From Bacteroidales bacterium (GTDB lineage Bacteria > Bacteroidota > Bacteroidia > Bacteroidales > UBA932), in the NCBI GenBank assembly GCA_024401925.1, contig JAKSKD010000003.1:1-64000 (forward strand): a DNA stretch of 64,000 nucleotides, in the 5' to 3' direction. The notes beneath the pieces were generated by a model. That model saw nothing but the letters and a program-made list of their open reading frames with translations, did no database searches and was not told where the DNA came from. This document shows, piece after piece, positions 8,449 through 17,869 of this stretch (positions within the stretch are counted from its first letter, which is position 1; the number at the start of each line of letters is the position of its first letter). The translations under genes were made by a program, and so were the position numbers.

Positions 8449-9832
8449 CTGCTGATTCCCGTTTTGTTATCTTTATATCCTTAGGTTTGAAGTTGATACC
8501 CACAAGGTCATTCTTATCCCAGATGTCCTGTGTATCAACCTGCAGGGTATATCCCTCATTGGTCTTGACCTCGAGGAAATAATGGTCTCCCTTATAGAAC
8601 AGGAAGGTAATCTGTCCGGATACTACGCCCTCGTCGATGTCATCCATAAGGTCGACTTTCTTGAAAGCGATTTCCACGTCCACCTTGTCGCCGGCCTGGA
8701 ATGAAGTCTCCGCGCACTCGAATTCTCCGTCAATGAAACGGACATGCGTAGAATCGATCATCTCACCCTCGAAGCGATTGGCTGTGCAAGGCTTGTGCAT
8801 CACCTGGATATCCTGAGGCTTTATGAGCATACCTACGGTGCTTCCGACCTCGAAAGGATTGTAATCCTGTATCATCATTTCGTATCCTTCGGCAGTATCC
8901 ACGAACATCTCGTAATGGACGCCCTTGAAGGTGCAGGACTTGACGACGCCCGTGAACTGGGCAGCCTCAGTATTATTCATGATGTAGATATCCTCAGGCC
9001 TGATTACAACATCCACCGGAACGTTGTTGCCGAAACCTTCGTCCACACAATCGAAGTCGTGTCCTATGAAAGAGACTTTCTTGTCCTCAAGCATAACTCC
9101 GTCAACGATATTGCTCTGTCCGATGAAATCTGCGACATAGACATTCTGAGGCTCGTTATAGATATCCATAGGAGTGCCGACCTGCTGGATGCGGCCTTCC
9201 TTAAGCACAACGATGGTGTCGCTGAGGGTAAGGGCTTCCTCCTGGTCGTGGGTTACATATATGAAGGTAATACCCAATTTCTTATGCATCTCCTTCAACT
9301 CGATCTGCATGTCCTGGCGCATCTTGAGGTCAAGCGCTGCAAGAGGCTCATCGAGGAGCAGCACACGCGGCTGGTTGATCAGCGCGCGCGCAATAGCAAT
9401 ACGCTGCTGCTGTCCGCCGGAGAGAGTATCCACATCACGTTCCTCATAATCCGTCATACTTACCATCTTGAGGACTTTCTTCACACGTTTGTTGATTTCC
9501 GCCTCAGGAACTTTATTCAGTTTCAGACTGAAGGCAACGTTCTCATAGACGTCAAGATGCGGGAAAAGCGCATAGCGCTGGAACACGGTGTTCAGCTGGC
9601 GCTTGTAGGGAGGTACACCGGAGATATCCTCTCCGTCCATAAAGATTTTTCCCTCATCGGCAGTATGGAAGCCGGCGATGAGTCGAAGAAGGGTGGTCTT
9701 ACCGCAGCCGGAAGGGCCCAGAAAAGTCACGAATTCGCCCTGTTTGATTTCAAGGCTGATGTCGTCAAGAACCTTTGTTCCCGAAAATGATTTCGAGAGG
9801 TGATCGATTTTGATGATGCAATCTTCTTTCAT
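8441..9832 (-). CDS. potA: spermidine/putrescine ABC transporter ATPase PotA with extended C-terminus
   Basis: The nucleotide-binding domain (about 1-235) has Walker [10 protein letters not shown], signature LSGGQQQR, Walker [13 protein letters not shown] and switch His in THDQEE. The protein is 463 residues, longer than the roughly 370 of E. coli PotA. The extra length is a second TOBE-like segment: IRPEDIYIM...IKPQDIQVM and then a repeat ending [14 protein letters not shown] domains often bind or sense substrate, so the duplication may be regulatory. It lies 2 nt after the kinase gene and overlaps potB by 8 nt. Confidence 0.93.
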   Translation of the reverse strand: MKEDCIIKIDHLSKSFSGTKVLDDISLEIKQGEFVTFLGPSGCGKTTLLRLIAGFHTADEGKIFMDGEDISGVPPYKRQLNTVFQRYALFPHLDVYENVAFSLKLNKVPEAEINKRVKKVLKMVSMTDYEERDVDTLSGGQQQRIAIARALINQPRVLLLDEPLAALDLKMRQDMQIELKEMHKKLGITFIYVTHDQEEALTLSDTIVVLKEGRIQQVGTPMDIYNEPQNVYVADFIGQSNIVDGVMLEDKKVSFIGHDFDCVDEGFGNNVPVDVVIRPEDIYIMNNTEAAQFTGVVKSCTFKGVHYEMFVDTAEGYEMMIQDYNPFEVGSTVGMLIKPQDIQVMHKPCTANRFEGEMIDSTHVRFIDGEFECAETSFQAGDKVDVEIAFKKVDLMDDIDEGVVSGQITFLFYKGDHYFLEVKTNEGYTLQVDTQDIWDKNDLVGINFKPKDIKITKRESADE

Positions 9833-9834
9833 TT

Positions 9835-11493
9835 TTATGATATGAATGCTCGCATGAGCGAGGTTGGAGGTATTTCTTTACCGGGAACTGCCGTGAAATA
9901 ATGGAGGAAATGGAGCAGGCGGTGCGCTTCCGCATATTCCGGACAGTCCTTAGGAACCGAGCGGAGTATAGGCTCAGCATAGTCGCGGAGCACAGCGAAC
10001 TCGACGAGGTATGATGAATTGAACATCACATCTGCCTGTTCCTGATACGGGAATATCCATTTCTCCTCGGCGTCACATACATTAGGCCACTGGTTGATGG
10101 TCTCACGTGCTGTGAATGCGCCCTTGTTGAAATCACGGATGATACGCCTCAGCAGACGGTTGTCGCTTGTAGGGATGGCGTTATGATGGTCCAGCGAGAT
10201 GCTGGTAAGTGTCGAGATGAAGATGCGGAATTTCGCAGCCTCCGGGACAAGGTTGGTGAGCATAGGATTCAGGGCGTGGAGACCTTCTATCAGAAGGACG
10301 GACCTTTCCCCGAGCCTCATTTTCTTGCCATTGTACTCCCTGATGCCGGTTACGAAGTTGTATTCCGGGACTTCGATTTCCTCTCCGGCGAGGAGCTTCA
10401 GGACATCCTTCTGGAGGGCGTCATGGTCCACAGTATCAAAATTATCGAAATCGTATTTACCGTCAGGAAGGAGCGGAGTCTCCACCCGGTTCACGAAATA
10501 ATCGTCTGTGGAGAGCGAGATAGGTTTCAGTCCGCAGGCCTTGAGCTGGATCGAAAGATTCTTGCAGAAGGTAGTCTTTCCGCTGGCGGAAGGGCCTGTA
10601 ATGAGCACCAGTTTTACCGGATCTGGCAGATAATGACGCCGGTATATCTCTTCAGCAATCTGGACAGTCTTCTTGGACTGCAGGGCTTCTGCTATCTGGA
10701 TAAGCTCCGAAGCATTTCCCTGCTGGCAGGCCAGGTTGAGTTCTCCAACATTGTTGAGTCCCATGATGAGGTTCCATTTCAGGTTCTCCGAGAACATAGC
10801 GAATGTTTTCGGCTGTTCCACTAGCGGAGCAAGCGCATCAGGGTTGTGTCTGTCCGGACACCTGAGAAGTATTCCGTCGTGGCACTTGGATATATCCCAC
10901 AGTTTGAGGAATCCTGATGACGGTACAAGACGTCCGTAATAATAGTCCGGAGTGTCCCCGAGAGTGTAGTAGTCCAGATAGACATTGTGCGAAGACTCCA
11001 GAAGCTTCACCTTGTCTGTCTTCCCAAGATCACGGAAAATACGGATCGCCTCTTCCTCCCTCACCTCATAGCGGCGGAACGGAAGGTCCTGCGCGACTAT
11101 ATCCTGCATTCTCTTCTTAATGGCGTCAATGTCCACCTCAGTCACAGGGAGGCCGTCAGCTTTCTGCAGGTTGCAGAAATATCCGTTGGACAGAGGATGC
11201 TCGATGAAAATGCGGCTGTCAGGGAAAACCTCAGCTGAAGCCTTACATAATAAAAAAGAAAGGGAACGCGTGTAAACACGCATCCCGCTTGCATCACGGA
11301 CGTCAAGAAATTCGACGTCACGGTTATTGTAAACCCTGTACTTGAGTCCCTGCGAAACATTGTTGACTTTCGCAGAGACAATCGGATAAGGCCGGTCGAA
11401 GGAGAATTCCTCAAGCATTTCCATCAAGGTCGTGCCCTCCTGGAAGTCTTTATAGGTCTTTGAGTTCTTGCAGAATATCTTAAGCATCAGCAC
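9835..11493 (-). CDS. TGS-domain nucleoside (uridine-like) kinase
   Basis: This 552-residue protein combines a TGS domain (about 1-65), a threonyl-tRNA-synthetase-like second-additional domain (about 75-220) and a P-loop uridine kinase/phosphoribulokinase domain (about 275-500). Visible motifs are [33 protein letters not shown] and [11 protein letters not shown]. This arrangement is common in Bacteroidetes, annotated as nucleoside kinase; the role of the tRNA-synthetase-like part is unknown. It is first in the leftward operon with potABCD, and the promoter box lies at 11511-11518. An alternative ATG two codons in (11487) is possible. Confidence 0.88.
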   Translation of the reverse strand: MLMLKIFCKNSKTYKDFQEGTTLMEMLEEFSFDRPYPIVSAKVNNVSQGLKYRVYNNRDVEFLDVRDASGMRVYTRSLSFLLCKASAEVFPDSRIFIEHPLSNGYFCNLQKADGLPVTEVDIDAIKKRMQDIVAQDLPFRRYEVREEEAIRIFRDLGKTDKVKLLESSHNVYLDYYTLGDTPDYYYGRLVPSSGFLKLWDISKCHDGILLRCPDRHNPDALAPLVEQPKTFAMFSENLKWNLIMGLNNVGELNLACQQGNASELIQIAEALQSKKTVQIAEEIYRRHYLPDPVKLVLITGPSASGKTTFCKNLSIQLKACGLKPISLSTDDYFVNRVETPLLPDGKYDFDNFDTVDHDALQKDVLKLLAGEEIEVPEYNFVTGIREYNGKKMRLGERSVLLIEGLHALNPMLTNLVPEAAKFRIFISTLTSISLDHHNAIPTSDNRLLRRIIRDFNKGAFTARETINQWPNVCDAEEKWIFPYQEQADVMFNSSYLVEFAVLRDYAEPILRSVPKDCPEYAEAHRLLHFLHYFTAVPGKEIPPTSLMRAFIS

Positions 11494-11510
11494 TACTATA
11501 ATAATGGGGG

Positions 11511-11581
11511 CAAATATAATTTATTAATGCGGATTTACGCAATAAAAACTTGCAATATTTTATTCAATAAACATATATTTG
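11511..11581. promoter_or_regulatory. divergent promoter pair (kinase-pot operon / outer-membrane protein)
   Basis: The minus-strand -7 box TATATTTG is at 11518-11511, about 18 nt before the kinase start. The plus-strand -7 box TATATTTG is at 11574-11581, ending only 4 nt before the ATG at 11586. A partial -33 (TTGC at 11550) serves the plus promoter. The plus transcript would be essentially leaderless. Confidence 0.55.
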
Positions 11582-11585
11582 CAGC

Positions 11586-12533
11586 ATGAAAAAACTATCA
11601 CTTTTCCTTTTGGCATTCATATGCTTCAGTGCTGCGACAGTGGCACAGGATCTTGAGTTCAGTGCAGTGGCACGTCTGGAGGCGAATCCGGCCTATTATT
11701 CAGAGGATAAAACTTGGGAGAACGATTTCCAAAGCATTCTGGGAAACTCATCCATCTATACCTTTGCATACGGTACATTCGCCGATAATTTCACCTACGA
11801 ACTGACGAATTGCTGGCTAAACTCCGACCCGAAATATCTTTACTCAGAACTTGGCACAAACAGTTATACCTGGCTTCTCACGGCGAACGTGGGATATGAA
11901 GGTGAATGGTTCTCGGCGAAGCTCGGAAAAGTATGCCTTCCGATGGGTACATTCGAGCAGGAGTTCGATGATGTTTATATCGATTATCCTTTCTCCACCA
12001 CGTCATGGAACCTCTACACGACATATCAATGGGGCGGAACATTCAGCGTACAGACTTGGGAGAGTACAAGTTTCACATTTGGCGTAACATCATCACCTCT
12101 TGCAGACAAGATTTTCTCAAAGGCAGGTGTATCCCTGCTCTGGGAAGGCGAATACGGAATTTACTCCAGCAGATGGTCAATTCATTCTTTCGGAATAGAT
12201 GGAGAGAGCAGCCGGTTCATGGCTACGCTCGGAAACAAGCTGTCGTTCGGTTCCTCGGAATTGACCCTGGACGAATACATCACAAAAGATTATAATGAAG
12301 GATTCATTTCTTATCTCTACAATATCAACGACAAGTTCGAAGCACAGGCAAGAGTCGGTTACTTCAACCTCAGCAAAGGGACATCGTTCAATTGCGGCGC
12401 CGCTGTCCGTTGGTATCCGCTCAAGGACAGCAGGGATCTCAGAGTTCACGCGCTCGTAAACTGGTGCGAAGGTGCTATATTCTCAATCGGAGCCACCTAC
12501 AACCTGAATTTCAACTTCAATTTCAGAAAGTAA
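11586..12533 (+). CDS. putative outer-membrane beta-barrel protein
   Basis: This 315-residue protein has a signal peptide (MKKLSLFLLAFICFSAATVA, cleavage before QD). The mature part is a run of amphipathic, aromatic-rich strands (for example FTYELTNCWLN, EGEWFSAKLGKVCLPMG, LYTTYQWGGTFSVQTW) and ends in FNFNFRK, as porin-like barrels do. No closer family is recognised. It stands alone between a divergent operon and a convergent gene, with its own promoter box abutting the start codon. Confidence 0.75.
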   Translation: MKKLSLFLLAFICFSAATVAQDLEFSAVARLEANPAYYSEDKTWENDFQSILGNSSIYTFAYGTFADNFTYELTNCWLNSDPKYLYSELGTNSYTWLLTANVGYEGEWFSAKLGKVCLPMGTFEQEFDDVYIDYPFSTTSWNLYTTYQWGGTFSVQTWESTSFTFGVTSSPLADKIFSKAGVSLLWEGEYGIYSSRWSIHSFGIDGESSRFMATLGNKLSFGSSELTLDEYITKDYNEGFISYLYNINDKFEAQARVGYFNLSKGTSFNCGAAVRWYPLKDSRDLRVHALVNWCEGAIFSIGATYNLNFNFNFRK

Positions 12534-12595
12534 TTTTATACTTAATCGGAAACAACTACCCACGAGTATTTCTCTGCACCGGCCTCATTGCGGAG

Positions 12596-13288
12596 TTAAT
12601 TCTCAGTTTCTTTAAATGCAAGACGGGAAAACTGCCGCCTCAGGAGCAATGCCGCATCACTCGACAGTATGCGCTCCAGCTGGTGGACAGAATGAAGGTC
12701 GGTGGCGACGAAGTCGCAGTAGCCGCGGCGGGCGAGATACCGGATAATCTTCACAGAGTCCCAGCCATAGACACCGGCAAAAGAGATATAGTTAAGCTGG
12801 AAGCGGCAGCCGTTCTCGTGGAGGCGATCGAAGTCCTCAAGGCTTTCAGCCATATAGAGATAGCGTTCGGGATGCGCGAGAATCGGCTTGAATCCCGCCA
12901 TCTGCAGCTCGAACAGCGCATTCTCCAAATTCGGGCTTCTGAAAAGATAGGACATCTCCACAAGGACGGATCTGTCATCATAGCAGAGCAGTCCGCCCGC
13001 GCGCTTTGGGAGTTCCTTCTCGAAGCCGCCGCAAATCATATACTCTGCAGCAAGGGAAGTTTTCAAGCCGTCAGGCAGCAGAGGCAGGAACTGTCCGTAG
13101 GCCTGACGCATCCTGTCCTCGTCATTTTGCGGATAGACGTCCGGATTGATGTGAGGGGTGAACACCAGCTCCCCCACCCCAGCCGCCAAGAGCCTCCGGA
13201 TAGCCTCCAGCGACTCCTCCGCCGTGGCGAAGCCGTCATCCACCCCGGGAAGCAGGTGGTTGTGTATGTCAACGGATTTGAGGTGCAT
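12596..13288 (-). CDS. CpsB/YwqE-type PHP tyrosine-protein phosphatase
   Basis: This 230-residue protein has the metal-binding PHP motifs DIHNHLLPGVDDG (about 7-19), VFTPHINPDVYP (about 42) and ILAHPERYLYM (about 136), plus a late ATDLHSVH (about 195). The CpsB/CapC family removes phosphate from tyrosine kinases that control capsule or exopolysaccharide polymerisation. No kinase or polysaccharide genes are nearby, so it acts in trans or has another target. It converges on the outer-membrane gene. Confidence 0.87.
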   Translation of the reverse strand: MHLKSVDIHNHLLPGVDDGFATAEESLEAIRRLLAAGVGELVFTPHINPDVYPQNDEDRMRQAYGQFLPLLPDGLKTSLAAEYMICGGFEKELPKRAGGLLCYDDRSVLVEMSYLFRSPNLENALFELQMAGFKPILAHPERYLYMAESLEDFDRLHENGCRFQLNYISFAGVYGWDSVKIIRYLARRGYCDFVATDLHSVHQLERILSSDAALLLRRQFSRLAFKETEN

Positions 13289-13359
13289 AAGTCAGTCGGA
13301 TTCGCTAAAAACTCAAGGATTGCTTTTATATGATTTCACAGTAACCCCTGTAAAAATAC

Positions 13360-13405
13360 AAAAATTTCAGCACACCTCAAGCATTTCTGCGAGGGGTGCG
13401 CTGAA
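13360..13405 (-). terminator. terminator-like hairpin upstream of the CpsB-like gene (possible attenuator or small-RNA end)
   Basis: TTCAGC-ACACCTC pairs with GAGGGGTGC-GCTGAA around a 12-nt loop (13366-13405). On the minus strand it is followed by AAATTTTTG then TATTTTT. No gene ends here on the minus strand, and the CpsB-like start codon lies about 75 nt beyond. It therefore fits a leader attenuator for that gene or the 3' end of a small RNA. Confidence 0.4.
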
Positions 13406-13485
13406 GATACCTCTGGAATGAACTGTAGTTGGATTCCGCAACTCAGAGTTCCGCCCCTACTCAAGGTTGTTACTATGAAATTTTT

Positions 13486-13493
13486 TATATTTA
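13486..13493 (+). promoter_or_regulatory. -7-like box before the PPTase leader ORF
   Basis: TATATTTA differs from TAnnTTTG only at the last base. It ends 4 nt before the ATG at 13498, so transcription would begin at or next to that ATG. Confidence 0.35.
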
Positions 13494-13497
13494 CGGC

Positions 13498-13527
13498 ATG
13501 GAAAATAATCAGGAAATGATAGAATGA
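13498..13527 (+). CDS. nine-codon upstream ORF coupled to the PPTase gene
   Basis: This frame reads MENNQEMIE then TGA. Its TGA overlaps the PPTase ATG as ATGA (13524-13527). It sits directly after the -7-like box, so ribosomes loading at this ATG could terminate and restart on the PPTase. A longer N-terminus for the PPTase is excluded by the different frame. The role is inferred only from the arrangement. Confidence 0.3.
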   Translation: MENNQEMIE

Positions 13528-14099
13528 TTCAAATCTTTGACATACCAGATGGATTTGACGCCACCGTAGAACTGGAAGAACTTTTGCCACGTCTTCCTCA
13601 GTGGCGTCTGCTGAAGGTGTTGTCTTATCGTCAGGGCATTGACAAATTTCTCTGTGCCAAATCGTTTGTGCTGCTTGAGGATATGCTTCGCAAGAACTTC
13701 GGTCTGGACAAATGCCCGGAGTTTTCTTACGAATGCCACGGAAAGCCTTACTTGCTGGATTATTCTGAGATATTCTTCAACATAAGCCATTGCCACAGGG
13801 GGATAGCCTGCGCGGTTATGGACAAGCCTGTCGGGATAGATATCGAAGAAATTCAGTTCGACGAGGATCTTGCAAAAGTTATCTTCAATCCGGAGGAGCT
13901 AGGAGCCGTCAGAAGCGCAGATGAGCCGGCAGTGAAGTTTACGGAAATATGGACCCGCAAGGAAAGTTTCCTGAAACTTACCGGAGAAGGCCTGAGAGAC
14001 AACCTGAAAGATGTCCTTTCCGATGCGAATGGGGTTGCCTTCACTACAGAAATCAACCAATCCACAGGGTATATTTATTCAACAGCTACCTGGAAATAG
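13524..14099 (+). CDS. 4'-phosphopantetheinyl transferase superfamily protein
   Basis: This 191-residue protein has the Sfp-type motifs FNISHCHRGIACAV (about 90-103), VGIDIEEIQ (about 109-117, Mg-binding Asp and Glu) and WTRKESFLKLTGEGL (about 148-162, catalytic Glu and Lys). It transfers phosphopantetheine from CoA to the serine of carrier proteins. The window encodes one evident substrate, the ACP domain of the 1084-residue enzyme at 20026-23280; pairing them is inference. Its start overlaps a nine-codon ORF. Confidence 0.87.
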   Translation: MIQIFDIPDGFDATVELEELLPRLPQWRLLKVLSYRQGIDKFLCAKSFVLLEDMLRKNFGLDKCPEFSYECHGKPYLLDYSEIFFNISHCHRGIACAVMDKPVGIDIEEIQFDEDLAKVIFNPEELGAVRSADEPAVKFTEIWTRKESFLKLTGEGLRDNLKDVLSDANGVAFTTEINQSTGYIYSTATWK

Positions 14100-14128
14100 A
14101 ACCAACCTGCAAGACTCAGTGGTTCAAC

Positions 14129-16801
14129 TTATTTGATCTTTGCATACAATTTACCGGCCGACTCTTCGAGGACAGAGGTGTAACCGCGCAGCAGGGTGAT
14201 GCTCAGGTCGTCTTCCCTGTCTGAATCGGAAAGTATCTGCGGCAACTTGTCCGAATACGACAATATTATTTCCGTACTCTGACTCAGCTCAATATACTGG
14301 ACTGTCAGGCTGGCACCAGACTCGATCCTTGCCACGCATCCGTTACCGTTCTGGAACAGCAGGAGCAGTTCCTCCACCGCTGCCATAGTGTGTGAAACGA
14401 CAGACTGCGTCATCATACGGGGCAGAAGGAACTGTTCCAGACTATTGCTCAGGTCTATGAAATCATAGCCCTTGACAATGCTGTAGTCGAACTTGCTGAT
14501 ACCCTGGATAAAGCGTTTGGTTTCCTCGCGCTGCGGCTCGGAGAATATCTGCTGCGGGGTTCCCTCTTCGTAAATCACTCCATGATTCATAAAGAACACA
14601 CGGTTGCTAACGTTACGTGCGAATTTCATCTCATGAGTGACTATCAGCATGGTCATACCACGGGCTGCAAGCTCGCGGATAACTGTAAGAACCTCGTTAA
14701 TCATTGTCGGATCGAGGGCTGAAGTAGGTTCATCAAACAAAATGACCTCAGGATCCATTGACAGGCAGCGGGCTATGGCCACTCTTTGTTTCTGACCGCC
14801 GGACAACTGGCTCGGCATATATGTAGCCTTGTTTGCCAGTCCTACAGCGGACAACAGTTCCATTCCGCGCATTTCCGCCTCCGCACGGCTTTTGTGCAGA
14901 AGTTTCATAGGGCCGATACAGACATTCTCAAGCACAGTGAGATGCTCGAACAGATTGAAGGACTGGAATACCATCCCCATGTGATTACGCATTTCGTCTT
15001 CAGCGATTCCTTGCATCGTCACGGTTCCTTCCGTCGATGTTTCCAGCTTGTTCAGGCATCTCAGGAAGGTGCTCTTTCCTGTTCCTGAAGGGCCTATTAT
15101 CGACACCACATCGCCTCTGTGAATATCTGTAGTAATGTTCTCCAGCACCGCAACTCCGTCTTCGAATACCTTACGAAGACCGTTTACGGAAAGGACGACT
15201 TCACTGTTCCGGGCAGAGTGATCCGGAGAAACCGGCGCAACTGTCTTCTTTGCTTGATTGATTATCAGTTCCGGAGCAACAGCACTGCCCTTCTTTGGGA
15301 GAGCCACATCAAGCAGCCAGCCTATCAGTCTGACAAATACAACTGCGATGAGATAATATATGACCGCAGCAGCGATGAACGGGAAAAAGGCATCAAAGGT
15401 ACGGCTACGGATTATATCCATTGCCTTGGTCAAATCCATGACTGCGATATAACCTATGATAGATGTCGCCTTTATCATCGCAATCACCTGTCCGTTATAC
15501 ACGTCCTGGGCACTGCGGGCTGCCTGCGGCAATATTATGTTGAAAAAAGTCTGTTTCTTTGAAAATCCGAGTGCATATCCGGCCTCACGCTGCCCCCGGT
15601 CGATACCCTGTATGGCCATACAGAACACGTCGCCGACAAAAGCGGCCATACTCATGGCAAGAGCTATTACGGACACAATCTCCCCGCTTACTCCCATCGT
15701 AGAGAAGACCGCATAATACATAATCATAAGGAACACCAGGATAGGAACCACGCGCATTATCTCAATATAGACCTTTGCGGCCCCGGATATGAAACGTCTG
15801 CGGCTCATACGCATTGCGCATATCAGTGCGCCCAACAGTGTTCCGAAGATCAGCGCGTATAAGGAAATCCTGACAGTAAGCCACAGTCCGCCGGCAATCA
15901 TCTGCCAACGGTTTTCTTCAACAAATGTGCGTCGGAAGGCATCGTACATATTGGTAAAGAAATTCTTTTCCTTATACAGCCCGGCCTCTTTCATCTGCTG
16001 TACGGCAAGTTCTTCGCTATATCCTACCAGAGCGTGCGATGCCCTGTTGTACGGATCGGAAATCAGCATATTCTCATTTATGCTTCCGTCCGGTCTCCGG
16101 GAAATGCCCGATATTCCCATATCAATCTGTCCGGTCTGTGCTGCTGCAAGAATACTCAGCGTCGGCATATTCAGAAGCTCCACCGGGCGGCCGACATATT
16201 TTGCGAATCCATACAGCACGTCCATATCGACACCGGCGGGCTTGCCGTTGGATATGTATGTCGTCCCAACAACGGTAAAGGAGCTTGCTGCGCGGATCGG
16301 GTCACCTTCAGCCGGGGCATCATAGTCTCTCGGAGCAGGGTCAGGGGCACCGTATGGTCTGAACCAGTACTCCTTTGAATCCTGCATCAGCTGCTGTGTT
16401 TCCGGAAGTTTGAGCCATTCGTTGAACTGATCCTTCAGCTCATTATTCTTCTGGCTGAACAGGACAAGCTGATTATCCACCAGGAGAGAATCCCATACCT
16501 GATACAATCCGGGAATCGAATGCATATATGCCTTGAATTCCGGAAAACGGACAGTCATCAGGTCAATGGAACCGTTTTTCAGCCCCTGGATGATTGAAGC
16601 CGGTTCCGTATGATACTCCACCTTGTATCCGCACTCCTCTGCGTGGGCAGACAGGATTGTCTCCACTACCGCCCCCTGATATGTTCCTATCACAGTACCT
16701 TTGAGTTCCTCGTATGAATGTGCGGTTATTATCTCCGCCGGTTTGGAACAGCTTGCTGACAATAGAATTATCAGCGCAACAAGTGGGGTATAATTTTTCA
16801 T
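14129..16801 (-). CDS. fused amino-acid ABC transporter: binding, permease, ATPase and C-terminal accessory domain
   Basis: This 890-residue protein starts with a lipoprotein signal (LIILLSASCSK). A periplasmic region with type 3 solute-binding features follows (about 25-265; GTYQGAVVETIL, later GVDMDVLYGFAKYVGRPVE). Then comes a permease (about 290-515; EAGYALGFSKKQTFFNIILPQ coupling loop) and an ATPase (about 545-785; GPSGTGKST, LSGGQKQR, ILFDEPTSALD, VTHEM). The last 110 residues (AAVEELLLLF..., DDLSITLLRGYTSVLEES) loosely resemble a degenerate GHKL/HATPase fold. A GTG start 12 nt upstream is possible but would extend the signal peptide oddly. It probably imports a polar amino acid. Confidence 0.85.
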   Translation of the reverse strand: MKNYTPLVALIILLSASCSKPAEIITAHSYEELKGTVIGTYQGAVVETILSAHAEECGYKVEYHTEPASIIQGLKNGSIDLMTVRFPEFKAYMHSIPGLYQVWDSLLVDNQLVLFSQKNNELKDQFNEWLKLPETQQLMQDSKEYWFRPYGAPDPAPRDYDAPAEGDPIRAASSFTVVGTTYISNGKPAGVDMDVLYGFAKYVGRPVELLNMPTLSILAAAQTGQIDMGISGISRRPDGSINENMLISDPYNRASHALVGYSEELAVQQMKEAGLYKEKNFFTNMYDAFRRTFVEENRWQMIAGGLWLTVRISLYALIFGTLLGALICAMRMSRRRFISGAAKVYIEIMRVVPILVFLMIMYYAVFSTMGVSGEIVSVIALAMSMAAFVGDVFCMAIQGIDRGQREAGYALGFSKKQTFFNIILPQAARSAQDVYNGQVIAMIKATSIIGYIAVMDLTKAMDIIRSRTFDAFFPFIAAAVIYYLIAVVFVRLIGWLLDVALPKKGSAVAPELIINQAKKTVAPVSPDHSARNSEVVLSVNGLRKVFEDGVAVLENITTDIHRGDVVSIIGPSGTGKSTFLRCLNKLETSTEGTVTMQGIAEDEMRNHMGMVFQSFNLFEHLTVLENVCIGPMKLLHKSRAEAEMRGMELLSAVGLANKATYMPSQLSGGQKQRVAIARCLSMDPEVILFDEPTSALDPTMINEVLTVIRELAARGMTMLIVTHEMKFARNVSNRVFFMNHGVIYEEGTPQQIFSEPQREETKRFIQGISKFDYSIVKGYDFIDLSNSLEQFLLPRMMTQSVVSHTMAAVEELLLLFQNGNGCVARIESGASLTVQYIELSQSTEIILSYSDKLPQILSDSDREDDLSITLLRGYTSVLEESAGKLYAKIK

Positions 16802-16825
16802 ATGATAATGCACTGCTCAAACATC

Positions 16826-17857
16826 CTATTTCTGATATCCCGTCTGCACACAGGTAGGACGTTCTTCGCCGAGTTTCAACTGTGTATTTGCCGGTATCAG
16901 TTCACCTTCATCATTGATTGCGAACACCTGGACGAATTCAGAAAAAACGCAGGCAGCGAGAAGAGTCCTACCATCAGGAGTAATTGAAAAATTACGCGGG
17001 TGACTTCCTGTTAATGTATAGTCCAGATATTCAAGAGTGCCGTCAGATTTGATCTCAAAACGTGCGATGCCCTCGTGTTCAAGCCTCATCGAGGCATAGA
17101 GCCACTTTCCGGATGGATGGACGCAAACATCGGCTCCGCCTCTTGCATCATCATAATCATCGCACTTCACCCTCTGCACAAGTTCCAATGACGGAACGTC
17201 TCCGCTCAAATCCGGCCTTATCACATATACTTCCCTGCTGAGTTCGGTTACGAGGTAGATTATGCTGTGGTCGGAATTGAAAGTCATAATACGCGGTCCG
17301 CATCCTGCAGGAAGATTGAAATCCGAAATATGTGACGGCATACCGGTTCTCGGATTCACCTTAAGTATTCTGATACAATCGGCACCCAAGTCATTCGCCA
17401 GCAGCCAGTCATCATTAAGCGCAAAAACCTGATGGATGCGCGGATGGGATTGCTGGTCCACCTTAGGGCCGCTTCCCTCGAACTCCAATGTAGCCGCAAC
17501 CTTCTTTATACGGTTCTGTCTGTTAAGTTTCAGGACAGAAATCGTTCCGCTTCCATAATTTGCAGTATAGACAAGATTGTGCTTCTTATCCCTGTAAATA
17601 TTGCACGGATATTCACCTATCCCCGAAAAAATATGCGAAGTCTCCTTGAAATCAGGAGAAAAAGTGTAGGCGCCTGGTTTGTCTTTATTTTCTGAAACAG
17701 CAAAATACCCATCCTCATCCTTGATAATGAAAGACGCATCATGAGCAGGAGTTGCAACTATATTTGAAAAAGTACGGGTTTCGGTATCGAAATCGGCAGT
17801 GTAGATATTATTACCGTATGTGCCGAAAAAAATAGGAATAAGAATCTGCAGGAACAT
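16826..17857 (-). CDS. lactonase-family seven-bladed propeller (6-phosphogluconolactonase-like)
   Basis: This 343-residue protein matches the YbhE/cycloisomerase lactonase propeller. Repeated blades include GTYGNNIYTADFD, NLVYTANYGSGTISVLKL, HPRIHQVFALNDDWLLANDLG, GPRIMTFNSDHSIIYLVTEL, VCVHPSGKWLYASMR and HPRNFSITPDGRTLLAA. Family members hydrolyse 6-phosphogluconolactone, but many are only similar in fold. It lacks an obvious signal peptide although it begins MFLQILIPIFF. It lies between the hydrolase (13 bp upstream) and the ABC transporter gene. Confidence 0.82.
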   Translation of the reverse strand: MFLQILIPIFFGTYGNNIYTADFDTETRTFSNIVATPAHDASFIIKDEDGYFAVSENKDKPGAYTFSPDFKETSHIFSGIGEYPCNIYRDKKHNLVYTANYGSGTISVLKLNRQNRIKKVAATLEFEGSGPKVDQQSHPRIHQVFALNDDWLLANDLGADCIRILKVNPRTGMPSHISDFNLPAGCGPRIMTFNSDHSIIYLVTELSREVYVIRPDLSGDVPSLELVQRVKCDDYDDARGGADVCVHPSGKWLYASMRLEHEGIARFEIKSDGTLEYLDYTLTGSHPRNFSITPDGRTLLAACVFSEFVQVFAINDEGELIPANTQLKLGEERPTCVQTGYQK

Positions 17858-17869
17858 ATTGATAATGAA

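Noticed and set aside
8744..9790. Long plus-strand open frame opposite potA (about 350 codons)
   Set aside because: It lies wholly within the well-supported potA gene on the other strand, has His/Leu/Ile-rich composition typical of a codon mirror image and shows no motif.
12392..13333. Plus-strand open frame of about 310 codons opposite the CpsB-like gene
   Set aside because: The minus-strand PHP motifs are convincing; the plus frame has no family features and also runs over the end of the outer-membrane gene.
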